Source: Protopterus annectens (lineage: Eukaryota; Chordata; Ceratodontiformes; Protopteridae). Taken from it: 64,000 nt of DNA. Where the stretch lies: NCBI RefSeq assembly GCF_019279795.1, contig NC_056726.1:1134398052-1134462051 (forward strand). Reading direction: 5' to 3'. Made by a program: the position numbers and the translations under genes. This document shows, one piece after another, positions 21,833 through 33,491 of the stretch. The notes below the pieces were generated by a model, which saw nothing but the letters and a program-made list of their open reading frames with translations, had not been told where the DNA came from and did not search any database. Every line of letters starts with the position of its first letter. The stretch's first letter is position 1.

Positions 21833-22405
21833 GACCAAATCACTGAAAACTCAAATTATTGAAAACTCATTTCACTTAATTTAATTTCACTGAAGTGAAG
21901 TTAGCATATATATGGTACTGTGACGAGTACTGTAAGGCAAGTAAAAGGTATATGCCCTTTCCCCACTGTAGTGTGATCCTGGAGTTAGTATATAGAGTTA
22001 GGGGGGGGTGTGGAAGCACAGACCCCACTTTGGTTGGTGTGAGGGGCATAACCTCCCCACTAAGTTTGGGTATATATTGTCTTCTGGAGAGAGTAAGTCA
22101 TTGGTGTTGTAAGTATGCATGTCTATGGTTTAAAATGTATTGTTTTAAAGCTTTTGGTAAATTATAATATAAAACCAAACTAGGTGGGGGGGCTACACCC
22201 TCCACACCCATCTATGTGGGTGGCTGTGCCCCTCACACCACCCCTAGCTATATATACTAAATCCAAGATTGCACCACAATGGGGAAAAGGGCCTGTACCT
22301 TTTACTTGCCTTAAAGTACTTTACACAGAGCCAGTGCTTCACTTCAGTGAAATGAGATTCATTGAAATGGGTTTTCAGTAATTTGAGTTTTTAGCGATTT
22401 GGTCA
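21833..22405. repeat. Foldback (MITE-like) element, family member 2
   Basis: The arms begin GACCAAATCACTGAAAACTC on the left and end GAGTTTTTAGCGATTTGGTC on the right, pairing over roughly 180 bp. They include TACTGTAAGGCAAGTAAAAGG and its inverse CCTTTTACTTGCC. The centre is rich in GGGG/CCCC with CACACC. No coding capacity. Confidence 0.85.
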
Positions 22406-23360
22406 GGGTAAATTCAAATTTGGTGAAATGAGCTTTCATTGAAACAAAGTAGGCCCATGCTGTTAATGAGCTTCATTTTGCACTACAAGGTTTCAGCTCC
22501 TCAGTCTCCATCAGTCTATTGTGTGACTCTGAACAAGTTACTTAGATAAAGAGTGTTTCTGTCCTGAGATGGAAAAATGGCAATATGGATCCGTGCGCTA
22601 CCCAGTTAACATATATAAACAAACATAACTCACGGTTTAAATCATTTTCCTTGGTTTATAAATTATTGATTTGTTTGTTATAAACTGAACAGATATGCTT
22701 TTGAATTAGGGCAGCTGACCAACAGGGTATTGCTTGAACCATCTTCCCATTTACTGATTGCAAGTCAAACAAAATGGCAAAGTATTTCTAACTAAATGCC
22801 ACTTATAAAAAGCAAAAGAACACAGAGGTGGTGTAATACATTTCTGATGGGTCATTAGGCTTTAAAATCATTCAGATTTTTAGACTAATAGGAGTCCATC
22901 ATCAAGAGCTATTCTGAGGAAGGACGTGTTAGTCCTAATACTTAATAAATTGTAAAATCTGTGCAGATCCAATAAAATATATGCCATTGCCACCCTGCTC
23001 CAGTCTTTTCTGTTAGTAGAGCAATACAGTTTCTTTTTTTTTTCTACCACTGGTATAAGTAATGTTTAGTGATATTTTACACTAACAGCAGTCTTTGAGG
23101 AACTTTATCATACCTCTCAACCGTACTGAATTGCTAGGTAAATATTGGTTTTGAGGCAAAATATTGGGGTGCCATCAATTCCCGTATGGCCTCTTTATTT
23201 TCCGAATTTCCTGTTTTTTTTTATTTTTTACCCCTGACTTCATCATATGCAGGGTGTGCGCGATGACATCAGCTTCTTCAGACCGCACATTGACAGCACA
23301 TGTTTCTTCCCTGGCTCGACTCCTCCTCCAGGTAAAAAACTTCTTTTATTTATGTTATTT
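22406..23360. other. No gene; possible hammerhead relic at 22914
   Basis: Mostly featureless. At 22914 CTGAGGA, an extra A and stem GGAC/GTCC around GTGTTA resemble the PLE ribozymes. AATAAA is at 22971, 57 nt on, within the spacing seen in PLEs. GAAA is replaced by TAAT and no stem I is clear, so this is at most a dead relic. Confidence 0.35.
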
Positions 23361-24062
23361 AATTATCTAACAGCTGCAGCCTGCAGGCAGAAACATTTTG
23401 TTAACGGCTGCACTAACTTATTTAACGAAATGTTTGTTTTATATACAAGAGAAACTGTGCATGTACTTAATACTTATTTAAGTTAAGTGATCATGAACTG
23501 TGTTTCAGTGATAATGCAGGTTGTATCCCGGTTGTTTAATGGCAGAATATATTAGGGGGTTTTCTTTGACACACTGCATATAATACTTTTTCATGATAAC
23601 TTGGAATGTGTTCAGCTAAAATCAGTGGTTCTACTGAATTTCTTGTGTAAGCCCCATGGAGTTTGGACTGTAGGACAGTTGATTAAAAATGATGAGGTCA
23701 GGCAATGGAATTCCTTTGATAGCCTCTAGATCCTTTCCCTGTATTACATAACAAACTTCAAGGTCTGCTGAGAACTTGGAAAAGCCTTTTTTGTGTCTTC
23801 ATTGTTTTACTTTATGCATTCATACCAGGTCCCAGGAAATTGTATTAAGTTGGTCTTTTTTGTATGGTGTGTTTAAGCATGTTACACATTATTTAATAGC
23901 TGCAGCCTGCAGGCAGAAACATTTTAATGGCTGCACACACTTACTTAACAAAACGTTTGTTTTACATGCAGTAGAAACTGTGTGTGCACGTAATACTTAT
24001 TTAAGTTAAGTGAACTGTGTTTAAGTGATAATGTGGGTCGTATCCAGGTCATTTAATGGCTG
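23361..24062. repeat. Diverged duplication of about 180 bp
   Basis: 23370-23545 and 23893-24062 share AGCTGCAGCCTGCAGGCAGAAAC, then GTTTGTTTTA, AATACTTATTTAAGTTAAGTGA and a TTTAATGGC end, with several substitutions and small indels. The spacer between them is unremarkable. Confidence 0.8.
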
Positions 24063-24745
24063 AACAGCTGAACTGTATAATGGCTGCTGCATTTCACTTA
24101 TTTATGTTGAGCTCCTGCATTTACTTTATTTAAGAGCTGAAGTTTACGAGCAGCTGCATTTACTTTATTTGAGGGTTGAACTGAGCTGCTCACTGTATTT
24201 ACTTTATTTAAGGGCTGAGCTCTATGGTTAAGTGAACTGTGTTTACATAGCAGATAATGGGTCATTTAACAGCTGCAGCATTTTACTTATTTAATGGCTG
24301 AACTGGCTCCTGCAATTTACTTATTTACATTGAGCTGCTGCATTAAGGGCTGAACTGAGCTGTTTCATTTACTTTATAAACGGGACATGGAACTGAGCTG
24401 CTGCATTTACTTTATTTAAGGGCTGAACTCTATGTGTGTGGGCTGAACTGAGCTGCTATATTTACTTTAAGGGCTGAACTGTGCTGTTTCAATTACTTTA
24501 TTTAAGGGATGAACTGAGCTGCTGCATTTACTTTATTTAAGGGCTGAACTCTGTGTGTGTGGGCTGAGCTGAGCTGCTGCATTTACTTTATTTAAGGGCA
24601 GAACTGAGCTGTTGCATTTACTTTATTTAAGGGCTGAACTGAGCTGCTCCATTTACTTTATTTAAGGGCTGAACTGAGCTGCTGCATTTACTTTATTTAA
24701 GGGCTGAACTGAGCTGCTGTATTTACTTTATTTAAGAGCTGAGGT
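24063..24745 (+). repeat. Degenerate 36-bp tandem repeat
   Basis: Repeats of GGGCTGAACTGAGCTGCTGC followed by ATTTACTTTATTTAA, period about 36 bp, cleanest at 24490-24745. Earlier units are degraded with insertions, including TGTGTGTG runs. It follows directly on the 180-bp duplication, whose end (TTAATGGCTGAAC) shares the motif, suggesting the array grew from it. Confidence 0.85.
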
Positions 24746-26526
24746 GTGTGTGTGTGTGTTTGTGTGTAAATGCCCCAGTCAGGTATAACTGCTGGTTAGA
24801 GGTACTCAGACTCAAACTCTGTACCTTAGGTACAAGGAACAAGAGCCTAAATTCTCTCCCCATACCACCACCACTTGTAAATCATGGAGTTAACCATAGT
24901 TCTAAAGAATGTCTGGAATTTTTGCCTCATACTTTTGGTCTGTTCCTCTTAAAATGTGTGGTTTTCTGGCAAATCAGTGAGAACTGAATTCACTAAGTTA
25001 TGATAGCCATTTAAGTTTCAGTCTTCCTATCTTTCAGGAAATGCATGCAACTTGTGCTGCATAGTTCTTCTGGGGAGGGGGGAAGTTTAGTGCTGCTTAT
25101 GCCATGTCTGTTTGTATTGTTATTAGTAGCATGACAGGTAGAATACTTGCTTTGGATGCAGGAGGCTGTGGGTTCTACGCCTGCAGTATGTCAATGGATT
25201 GCTGATACTGTAGTTTGTTGTACTTTTAAAAGGGGTGGCTGCTGCAGTCCTGAGAATGTCCTCTTTGGCAGAGATACCTAGTAACTATGAGCCTGTTATC
25301 AGTTTGCCATCTATTCTTTATTGCAATATTACTAACTTTTTTTTTAATGTAACATAGGCAATTTATTCCTCAAGGGCAACCGGCACTTTATTTGGAGATG
25401 AAATAATGAAATAATAAGTTGTTTGCTAGCAGCAACTTCTTCATTATTTACAGATCTTTTTAGCATGGAATTGTTTAGAGGACTTTTACTTCTGCAGAGA
25501 TTGTGCATATTAACTGATACTGGTAGATTGTGGAAGTTAGAGTAGACTTTTATGATGGAAATGTCCTGAATTGGTCAGTTTTGTCATTATTGGTACATGT
25601 CTTTTGTTTCATTATTTACTGGAAAAAATGTTCAAAACAAAATGCACTCTAACAAGTGTGCTGTATTATACAAAGAATGTAATTTAATACAATCAGGAAG
25701 GTGTATCAAAGAACACATGTAAGTTTTGTGTGCAAGAGGCCTATGATTTGAAAACAGCGCAAAGGTAATCTTTATCCGCCACTGGCTGGATGCATTTTCT
25801 TGGAATGTGGCTTTCAATGCCGTTTTAATGAATGTGAGTTTCAGGGGCAGAGATGTTTTAATGCTAAGTCTATTTTCATTGTGAGACTGTATTGCTTTAT
25901 TTTGCAGATGTCTGTTACTGTTTGTGCTATAAAATGTAAACGTTTTAAATGAAATCCAAATAATCATCGTAGAAGTAAAGCAGTATGCACATTACATTGT
26001 TTATGGTAAATGGGGACAAATTGACATGTAATGGGACATTAGAATGGCTGCAAGGGGGAGGGCTTGAGGGCCCCATTCGACCATGATTTTGTGAGGGGGG
26101 AAGGGCAACAAACACAAAGAGAGGCCTGGGCGGCACAAACTCAAGCTATGCCACTAATCAGTAGCCAATGGAGAATGACCTTTGGCAGTCCTAGTAGCAA
26201 AGTATAATATTCTTTTGCTAAGATTAGAATATTGCCGACCATTAAATTCCCTGCTTTTACCAAAAAACCCACATACTGCAAGTCACCAAAAACAAAATCA
26301 TAAGGTTCATCATCTTCTTCCTTCCTAATGAACATCATTGCTACACATTTAAAATAAATGGTAATCATTTACTACAGGGTCTGGGCTGGGGCCATATTTT
26401 GGTTGCCTGTTCTTCAGTTTGAGTTTGAAAGTTGGTATCCCACAATTCCATTGGAGTGGGAAGGGTTGCATAATTATGTATGCAACTTTTGTGTTAATCA
26501 GCGTACAGGTTTGTACCTATTTTCAT
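24746..26526. other. No gene; possible tRNA-derived SINE head near 25125-25200
   Basis: After a short TG run (24745-24769) the region shows no coding domain. At 25125-25200 the sequence AGCATGACAGGTAGAATACT...GTGGGTTCTACGCCTGC resembles A and B boxes of a tRNA-derived SINE. A stretch at 26041-26140 is GC-richer but unidentified. Confidence 0.4.
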
Positions 26527-26706
26527 ACATACATACATACATACATGCATACAAATGTTTCAAGCATGGGTATTAATATCCTTCTAGCTTCCCAATATAC
26601 CAAAACACTTGTTCCCATAATAAATGTACAGACTGTTTTTTTAAAATATCTTCTCATTCCTATAGAATCTTCTACATAGGTTATCTAATGATTCTCTACT
26701 ACTTTT

Positions 26707-27280
26707 TTATAACCCCAAACATTCCCAGAGGTAGTTGTCACTAAATGCCCTATATACCTGAATAAGATCTCCTCTTAAATATCTGTAAGAGACACTGTAC
26801 AAGTACAGATATTTTAGTCTTTCATAATAACTTAAATTTTCACATCCATGGATGCCCTTGGTATATTTCCGCTGTACTCTTTCCAGTCTATTCATGCTTG
26901 TTTTCCTATATGGTTTCCATATTGTTATTCCAAACTCAAGTTTGAGTCTAATGTAACTAACAAAGAATAACTTCATTATGTTTGATTTCCTAGACTTTAT
27001 AAATCTTTCTATACAACCTATAGTTCTATAACTATCATTAGCCAATTGGTTGATATGATTAGAAAAACTCATAGCTGAATCTACCCATATACCCAGGTCC
27101 TTTAATGAATCTACAGTTTCAATCACTGTGTGCTGTATTAAATATTCACCTTTCAGTTTATGTCCCAAATCTCATATGCTTAGTTTTTCATGTATTTATC
27201 AACATATTATTCTTCTGTGCCCAAATGGTCAATTTAGTAAAATTATTTTGCAGACATGCCTTCTCTGTAACACTTGTAAT
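26707..27280 (-). pseudogene. LINE-B RT C-terminal part (3' of the PLE-3 insertion)
   Basis: From 27280 the frame gives TEKACLQNNFTKLTIWAQKNN, then KTKHMRFGT, VDSLKDLGIWVDSAMSFSNHI (about 27110-27045), YRTIGCIERF, LEFGITIWKPY, MNRLERVQRKYTKGIHG, and YERLKYLYLYSVSYRYLRGDL. This is the usual order after YADD in CR1/L2-like RTs. A stop is visible near 27195-27170. Confidence 0.85.
27268..27280. repeat. 13-bp target-site duplication of PLE-3, left copy
   Basis: TAACACTTGTAAT here is repeated exactly at 29791-29803. LINE-B coding continuity across the two copies supports it being the insertion duplication. Confidence 0.75.
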
Positions 27281-27329
27281 TTACATGGCAGTAACTGATT
27301 TAGTTAACATTTAATATTGCCAGATATGT

Positions 27330-28972
27330 GTACATTTCTGGAAGTTGAATGTCCTATGATTCCAGTTATTCAAGGCCTGCCAAAAATTCACAAGAATGGT
27401 GTAACCCCCCCCTCCCCCCATGAGACCAATAGTCTCTGGGAGGGGTTGGTCCACAGAACCATTTTCTCTCTATGTAGCGAAGCATTTAAGACCAATAGTT
27501 AATGGTAGTAAAGCTATACTTAGAGATACTAAGCAGTTTTTGGCAGATCTTTATGAGTTTAATAGCATGTATGAGTTGAAACTTTATATGCTTTTTGTGA
27601 CACTAGATGTTCAGTCGTTGTTCACCATTATTCCCAATAATGTAGGTATCGAATCAGTCAAGAAATATCTGGCGAAACACAGTGACTATGGAGAACATAA
27701 GATAGATCTTTTATGTTTGTTTCTAGAAATTGTCCTGGAAAATAATGTATTTGTATTTGAGGACAAGTTCTTCATACAGCGTGATTGCGTGGCTTTGGGC
27801 ACCTCGTGTGCCAATAGCTATGCGAACATGTTCTTAGCTGCTTGGGAGGAAGACATGTTATTTGTTGAGAATTGGTTCGACAAGAGGTGGGTACCTTTTT
27901 TATCATCGTTTTGTGGACGATGTGTTCCTCATTTGGGATGGACCCACAGATGAACTAAGTGTATAGGTTGGATGAACAATATGACTGAATATTTAAGATT
28001 TACTTTGAAGTACTCATCCCATAGGCTGGAATATTTGGATGTGTATGTAGAAAGGGTTATGGTCACGAATATAAATACTGGTGTCTTTAGGAAGGAATGT
28101 TATAAGAACGCACTCCTCCATAGACACAGTATGCACACACAGTATATTTTTAAAAATATCATAAAAGGTCAAGGGATGAGGATCTCTCACCTTAATGCCA
28201 TAGATGCTGGCATTAAATCTGAGTTGGATATGTTTAGGGACAGATTGCGAGTATGTGGGTACAAGGAGGAAGAGATAAAGGTAGGTCTTAAGGACATGGA
28301 CATCTACAGACAAGAGAGAGCTGCCCCATACCTTTCTGGTAATAACAGTGATGATAGAACCAATAGAGAAAAACAGTCTGGTATTAGGATACTGATGTAT
28401 TACACAATGGACAATGTTGCCATCATAGACATTATCAACCATCATTGGCATGTCCTAACCACAGATTCAGTCATCAGAGAAATTGTAGGGGGCACTCCGA
28501 TACTTAGATTCAAGAATAAAATCTAATCTTAAACAGTTGTTATGTCAACAACATCATAGACCAGGTTTAGGTGTTTGTATGGGGACTACATCTTGTGGCC
28601 ACTGTAATTTTTGTGAATATGCTATGACTACTGACAGGTTCACCCATCCAGACACTGGACAGATGCATAGGTTGAGAGTGTCAGCTAACTGCAATAGTTT
28701 GCATGTAGTATACTTGGCAGTGTGCCAAGGTTGCCTCTCGGTAAGACAGACAGATTGTTTTGGCATAGGATGAGGGAGCATCTATATGCCATTAGGGTTA
28801 AGTACATGCAAAATGCACTAGCAAAACATATTCTAGCGTTTGGGCAAAAACATCACTTTAAATTTATGGTCATAGACTATGTGCAGCCCATAATTAGCGA
28901 GGGTAACATCAGAAACAACACGGAGAGGAAAGAAACCAACTGGACACTAAGGCTGAGAGCTGATAAAGGCTA
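27330..28972 (+). pseudogene. PLE-3 RT/GIY-YIG protein remnant
   Basis: In order, across frames: PVIQGLPKIHK (RT motif 2), RPIVSG, VTLDVQSLFTII (motif A, aspartate kept), CVALGTSCANSYAN (motif B, with GVA altered to CVA), and a motif C YHRFVDDVFLIW that is visible only after a frame change near 27893 in a T run. The frame at 27972 carries the TEYLRFTLKYS and LEYLDVYVE region. A stop at 28526 precedes CGTTSCGHCNFC (zinc cluster). The GIY-YIG domain is split by a frame change at about 28740 between VVYLAVCQGC and GKTDRLFWHRMREHL. It is inactive. Confidence 0.85.
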
Positions 28973-29650
28973 GGGCCTTAATGAGAGAGCCTCTATCAAA
29001 CCTATTTTGAGATCTAAGAGTTTGGTTGTTTCACATTAGCCTTATAAATACACTGAGGGGCGTCTAGCCTTTCTCACCTTTGTCATATATATAGATTTGT
29101 GATATTATATGTGATCAGGGCAACACAATAATGTTTTAATGCAGAAGTGGGGTTGGAAATGAACGCAGCTTTGGTTTTTAGATAGGATGAGATATACTGA
29201 GTCTGTGCCCATGTCTCCCTTTTGATTCCATGACATTTATGGATAGTGAAATATGTACATTTATGTTCTGTCTAGAAATTGTTTTGTAGGATGTATATAT
29301 CCTTTGATTGCTCTGAAAATTTACATTTATTTTTTATATATAGGTAGAATGGCTAATATGTGAGCTGATTCACTCTGAATGTTTTAGGTAGAATAGTTTT
29401 AATTTTGAATGTATACTCAATGACAACATGTGTAGTGTTTTATTTAAGGTTTTGATTATGTATTGTTATATCTGTTATAATGACAGTTTTTAGTGTCAAT
29501 GTTCAGGGATAAAGTATGTATATTTATTGTTTTATATTGTGTTATGTGGCAGCAGGTAGAAAATTAAGTTGTTTCCCTTTAAAAGGTTAAGTGAAGGGCT
29601 CGCCTTTGACTGTTGCAGTATTTAAAGAGTGCAACTGTAGCATTTGAATT

Positions 29651-29681
29651 TAACAACTGAGGAAGCAGTACGTGAAAGCTC
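29651..29681 (+). ncRNA. Hammerhead ribozyme relic (PLE-3)
   Basis: CTGAGGA (29657), an extra A, a very short stem II (GC...GT), GAAA (29674-29677) and AGCTCTA. Core blocks are intact but stem II is down to about two pairs and stem I does not pair well, so activity is doubtful. TATTTAAA is 38 nt upstream and AATAAA 45 nt downstream of the first core base. Confidence 0.5.
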
Positions 29682-29803
29682 TAACCTGTTGGATTTATGT
29701 GAATAAAAGATCTTTGCTTTTATACACTTTGAATATTTTGGATAATTCAAGTGAGCCTGGTCGCCTCATATGTGGTGCTGTTGTTGGACTTAACACTTGT
29801 AAT

Positions 29804-31172
29804 CAGTTTACGTAGTTTCAGGTCATCAGCATATAGACTATAGAACACCTCAGATGAAAATGTAAGGTCTGAAAGATACAATCTAAACAAGTCTAGGCCT
29901 AGGACAGAGCCCTGTGGGACACCTTGACTGTAGCGAAGGATTTCACCTGTCCAGTTGGTGTGTGATACTTGCTATGTCCTATTTGTAAGCCATGCAGCTA
30001 TCCATCTTATCAACAGTACATCAATACCTAGTTGTACTAATTTATTGATCAGCGTTTTGTGTATAACCCTGTCAAATGATGAAGTTAAATATATATAAAT
30101 CACATCACAGCACAATTTTTCATTCATAGCTGTTATTATATTGTTATAGAACTCATGTTATAGGTGGTAATAGATCTATTTTCAACATGTGCATGCTGAT
30201 ATGTGGTTTCAAGTCCCAACTTATCCAGTTCTGACAATAACTTATCCAGTATTACCTTCTCCATTATTTTTCCACAACATGAAAGTAGACTAAAGGGTCT
30301 ATATGATTCTAGGTTTGTCCTACTCCCCCTTCCCTTAAAGACAGGTTTAATAAGTGCATGTCTCCAATCTTGAGGAATCTCCCCATATTTATATGACCTA
30401 GTCAATAATACATATAATGGTAGTGTAAGTTCTTGCTGAAGTGTTCTCAGATCTTTGTTACTTATTCCGTCTCCTCCCTGCGCTTTGTTTGGATACAATT
30501 TGCACAGTTCTTTTTCAATATAATCTAATTTGATTCCAGTATCTGGGGTTACCTGGATGTCACTAGGACGAATTACCACCCCTTTTGTGTAGCCAAACTG
30601 TTTTGCATAAGATTTTGTAAATATATCTATAATCTGTTGTATCTGAGAATAAATTTTAGAATCTGCACACAGTTTATCAATTTGCTTATCTTTACCCCTT
30701 CCACATCTTATATATCTATAGAAGGTTTCCTATTATGCTCAATATCTTTATATACATTTTCTTTAATTTTTTTCTTAATCTTGTCTAACACTATGCTTAA
30801 TCTGTTTGTCCAGCTTGTTTATTTCAGTTTTCAAAGTTGTAGTTCGATCTCTCTTCCATTTCTTATAATTTTTGTCTCTCACCTTAATCAGGTATCTTGT
30901 TCTTATGGAAATATATCCCCTTGATGTTGCGTGCCTAGATCCTGATAAACATTTTTTTTTTTACTTTTTGCACTCAATTTCTCTTTCAAAACTTTCCGCA
31001 TTTCATTTGCAGTTTTTCCACTGAACATCTCACTCCAGTTAGTTTTATATAGTAACTGTTTTGCTTCCCTATAATCTGTAATTAACCTTCTGTGCATTGG
31101 CTTAGATTTCAGTTTGGCAGAATTATCTAGCAACAAATTAACCTTAATAACCCCATGATCACTGCACATCAA
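29804..31172 (-). pseudogene. LINE-B reverse transcriptase, N-terminal and catalytic part
   Basis: From 31172 down: a linker (MCSDHGVIKVNLLLDNSA), then about 30500 KLYPNKAQGGDGISNKDLR ('KA.G.DGI..'), YGEIPQDWRHALIKPVFKG, NLESYRPFSLLSCCGKIMEKV, then GVPQGSVLGLDLF (29935-29890) and LYADD (29822-29836). All core motifs can be read, but a frameshift lies near 30170 and others in the poorly aligned stretch 30590-30900. The PLE-3 insertion point is 19 bases beyond the YADD codons. Confidence 0.85.
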
Positions 31173-31195
31173 TGGTGGTAAAACTTGACTTGAAG

Positions 31196-31795
31196 TTACA
31201 GTAATTTCTTTGGGAACACAAACAATTTATAGTATATTCCGTCCCCTGGTAGTTTTTTTACAATCTGAAGCATTTGTTGTTCCTGAATATACTCTGTGAA
31301 TAATTTCTTTACTAACGTTGTTGAATCAATATTATTCCAGTCTGGTTCTGGTAAATTTAGGTCCCCAGCTAATATTATTCTTCCTTCCTGTGTTTCATAT
31401 AAGAAATGTATGAATTCCTCTACGTCATCTGCACTTGACTTTTGTGGTCTATACACTCCAACAATTGTTATATGTTCCAGGGTTGTCTTTATTGTCACAG
31501 TTACACAGTCTATATTATTGGTGTTATCACTGAAAATGTAATAATCACAGGTCTCATAGCTATCTTTAATCCCTATCATCACACCTCAACCTGATTTTTT
31601 GTTAGAATGTCTGTTATAGTAAAAACATTTATACCCTGTCAGAATTGGTTTCCAGTCATTGTTCTTTAACCATGTTTCACAAACAATAACAACATCAATC
31701 TTGTAGGAAAGTAGCAAATTTTCTAATAAAAAACTTTATTATTAATACTTCTAGCATTAACAACCATCAGAGATGCATCAAATGTTGCGATCTGT
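31196..31795 (-). pseudogene. LINE-B APE-type endonuclease
   Basis: The minus strand reads NARSINNKV near 31765-31740, then after a one-base frame change in an A run VVIVCETWL (catalytic glutamate), GVMIGIKDS, VGVYRPQ (about 31470) and LAGDLNLPEPDWNN (about 31375-31330, the GDFN block). It nicks target DNA in LINE retrotransposition. Two stops or frame changes are visible near 31595 and 31740. Confidence 0.85.
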
Positions 31796-31864
31796 GAATT
31801 GTTACATTTTTGACCTGGCAAAAATCCTGGCTAGTGTTTGTCAAATATTGCAAAATATACTGCG

Positions 31865-32060
31865 GTGGTGGTGCTGCGCGCGTGTCGCCTATGCCTCCGC
31901 TGGGTCGCCCTCGATTCTCCTCTTCGCGTCTCTAGTGTGTGTGTGTGAATGCGAATGGGCTGCCTTCGTCGTTGGTTTGTGGGCGTTGTTAGCAAGCCAG
32001 CATAAAAACTCTACTGCTCTAGCTGCGGAGTAGGAGCGGACGGAGTTCTGCCTAACCGAG
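31865..32060. other. CpG-rich segment in LINE-B between ORF1 and ORF2
   Basis: CpG dinucleotides are dense here (for example CTGCGCGCGTGTCGCC and TCTTCGCGTCTC), while nearly all other sequence in the window is CpG-poor. It encodes the C-terminus of LINE-B ORF1 on the minus strand and includes a small GT run (31935-31947). Confidence 0.6.
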
Positions 32061-32704
32061 CCGGGAAAAGCCACATCTGCTGCAAAAATTCTCTTCCCTG
32101 ATCTAGACAAATGCACACCATCCTGTCTGAACACATGTGCCCAAAAGAAGGCTTGGATGCGCTACACATTTCCATTTTTTAAAACAGGACATTTTTTCCA
32201 TGTAGGTGTTTATCCAAAAAATCTTTTCATTCACAGTGACGTGACTATCCATTTTATAGGTGATTTGTGGAAAATATGTCCTAACACCAATATAAACTAT
32301 ACTATCTAGGAGGGCTGTCAGTTCCCTACTGACAGTCAAAGAATCTTTGTTGGTGACATCATTTGTACCAACGTGAATAAAAACAGATCCATACTTCCTT
32401 ACATTAAGACATTCTAAGGCTTGTTTCACATCTATTTTTGCTCCTGGCAAGCATAACACTACTTGAAGTTCATTATCATCTCTGCAAATATAAGTATCAG
32501 TTCGCTAATAACTGAATCTCCAATTACAGGAATATCTTTGCTGACCATCTCTGAAGAATCTTCAGCTTCTAATACAGTCATTTCTGCTCTATCAATTGTT
32601 ACAAAGGATAGATCTTCATCACTATTAGTCTTATTAATTCCACTGTTTTCATTGCGTATTAAATTCTCATGCAGCTGGCATTGTAAATCCACAGCTTGAG
32701 TCAT
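31889..32704 (-). pseudogene. LINE-B ORF1 C-terminal part: SGNH esterase domain
   Basis: Three overlapping frames carry the conserved blocks of an SGNH/GDSL hydrolase: block I PVIGDSVI (about 32545-32520, nucleophile serine), block III VFIHVGTNDV (about 32375-32345) and block V QDGVHLSRSGKRIF (about 32125-32085, Asp/His). CR1-type ORF1 proteins are known to carry an esterase of this fold. Two frame breaks interrupt the domain but the catalytic signature residues remain. Confidence 0.8.
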
Positions 32705-32708
32705 GTAG

Positions 32709-33491
32709 TCAACATCTGTCTCTCTTCTTTTTTCTTACAGTAATGTTCTTCAATCCTTCCACGTTCAGTTTTGATTTCTTCCTTTTCACCTGCCCCTTGC
32801 CTCTTTTTTCTACCTTTTCCATTGGAAAGGTGATGCCTTTTTCTGTAGATTGAGGGTTTTCTGATAGACAGATATCTTCATTCCCTGTCACCAGTGTGTT
32901 ACACAACAAAGCAGCATCCTTTTTACTATGTATTCTCTTTCCTTTACAGTCATTAGTCAGTTTCTTTTTCTTCCTTGTTATTTGAGAACATCTTCCTTTC
33001 TTTCTTTTTTTGTTTCCTTCTAAACAAACTGAATCCTCAGATTGCTGAGTACTTGCATCCACAATTCCATTGTTATCAGGGGCCTCATCATGTTTCATAG
33101 GAGTTGAATGTTCTTTGCAGAAAATAGATGCACCATTTCCTAAATCTGTTCTATTTGTTCTATGCCTAACATTATTTAGTTCATCAGTCCAGTCATTAAT
33201 ATATGATACAACAATTCTCCAAGCCATGCCAATTGCACATGTGCAACCATCATCATTAAGTCGAGATTTGCTTCTAACAATGGTAAGCAAATCATCCAAC
33301 TTTTGACAGGAGGAACAAAGATCACCCTTGTTATCAGCTGTTACCTTTAAATATGCATACCATTTATTACACTGTACAAGATACTTGTGCATTAGCAAAT
33401 CGTTAATTGCATACTCATTTAAGGAACCCATATTCAGCTTTAATTGAATAAAATATTGCAAAGGGAAAAAATTACACAAAGTCAGTAGCAA
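32709..33491 (-). CDS. LINE-B ORF1 N-terminal part (260 aa, cysteine pairs and lysine-rich tail)
   Basis: Open frame of 260 codons. The likely start is the internal methionine MGSLNEY (residue 21), because the first 20 residues look like translated leader. Residues 55-90 contain the cysteine pairs LCSSCQKL and GCTCAIG, possibly zinc binding. From about residue 165 the protein is strongly basic (KKRKKGRCSQ, TRKKKKL, VKRKKSK, VRKKKRDRC), suiting nucleic-acid binding or a nuclear signal. The stop is followed at once by the GDS block of the esterase in another frame, so the protein originally continued. I do not recognise a named domain in this part. Confidence 0.65.
   Translation of the reverse strand: MLLTLCNFFPLQYFIQLKLNMGSLNEYAINDLLMHKYLVQCNKWYAYLKVTADNKGDLCSSCQKLDDLLTIVRSKSRLNDDGCTCAIGMAWRIVVSYINDWTDELNNVRHRTNRTDLGNGASIFCKEHSTPMKHDEAPDNNGIVDASTQQSEDSVCLEGNKKRKKGRCSQITRKKKKLTNDCKGKRIHSKKDAALLCNTLVTGNEDICLSENPQSTEKGITFPMEKVEKRGKGQVKRKKSKLNVEGLKNITVRKKKRDRC

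Larger units (their letters stand above)
27281..29790 (+). mobile_element. PLE-3: 5'-truncated Penelope-like element inserted in LINE-B
   Basis: Plus-strand PLE beginning inside the RT domain, carrying the zinc/GIY-YIG region, an AT-rich 3' region, TATTTAAA (29619), a hammerhead relic (29657) and AATAAA (29702). It is bounded by TAACACTTGTAAT on both sides. It therefore jumped into LINE-B after LINE-B had inserted. Confidence 0.85.

Noticed and set aside
23262-23300. Minus-strand CTGAAGAAGCTGATG as a hammerhead
   Set aside because: The GAAA block is missing and no stem I partner exists.
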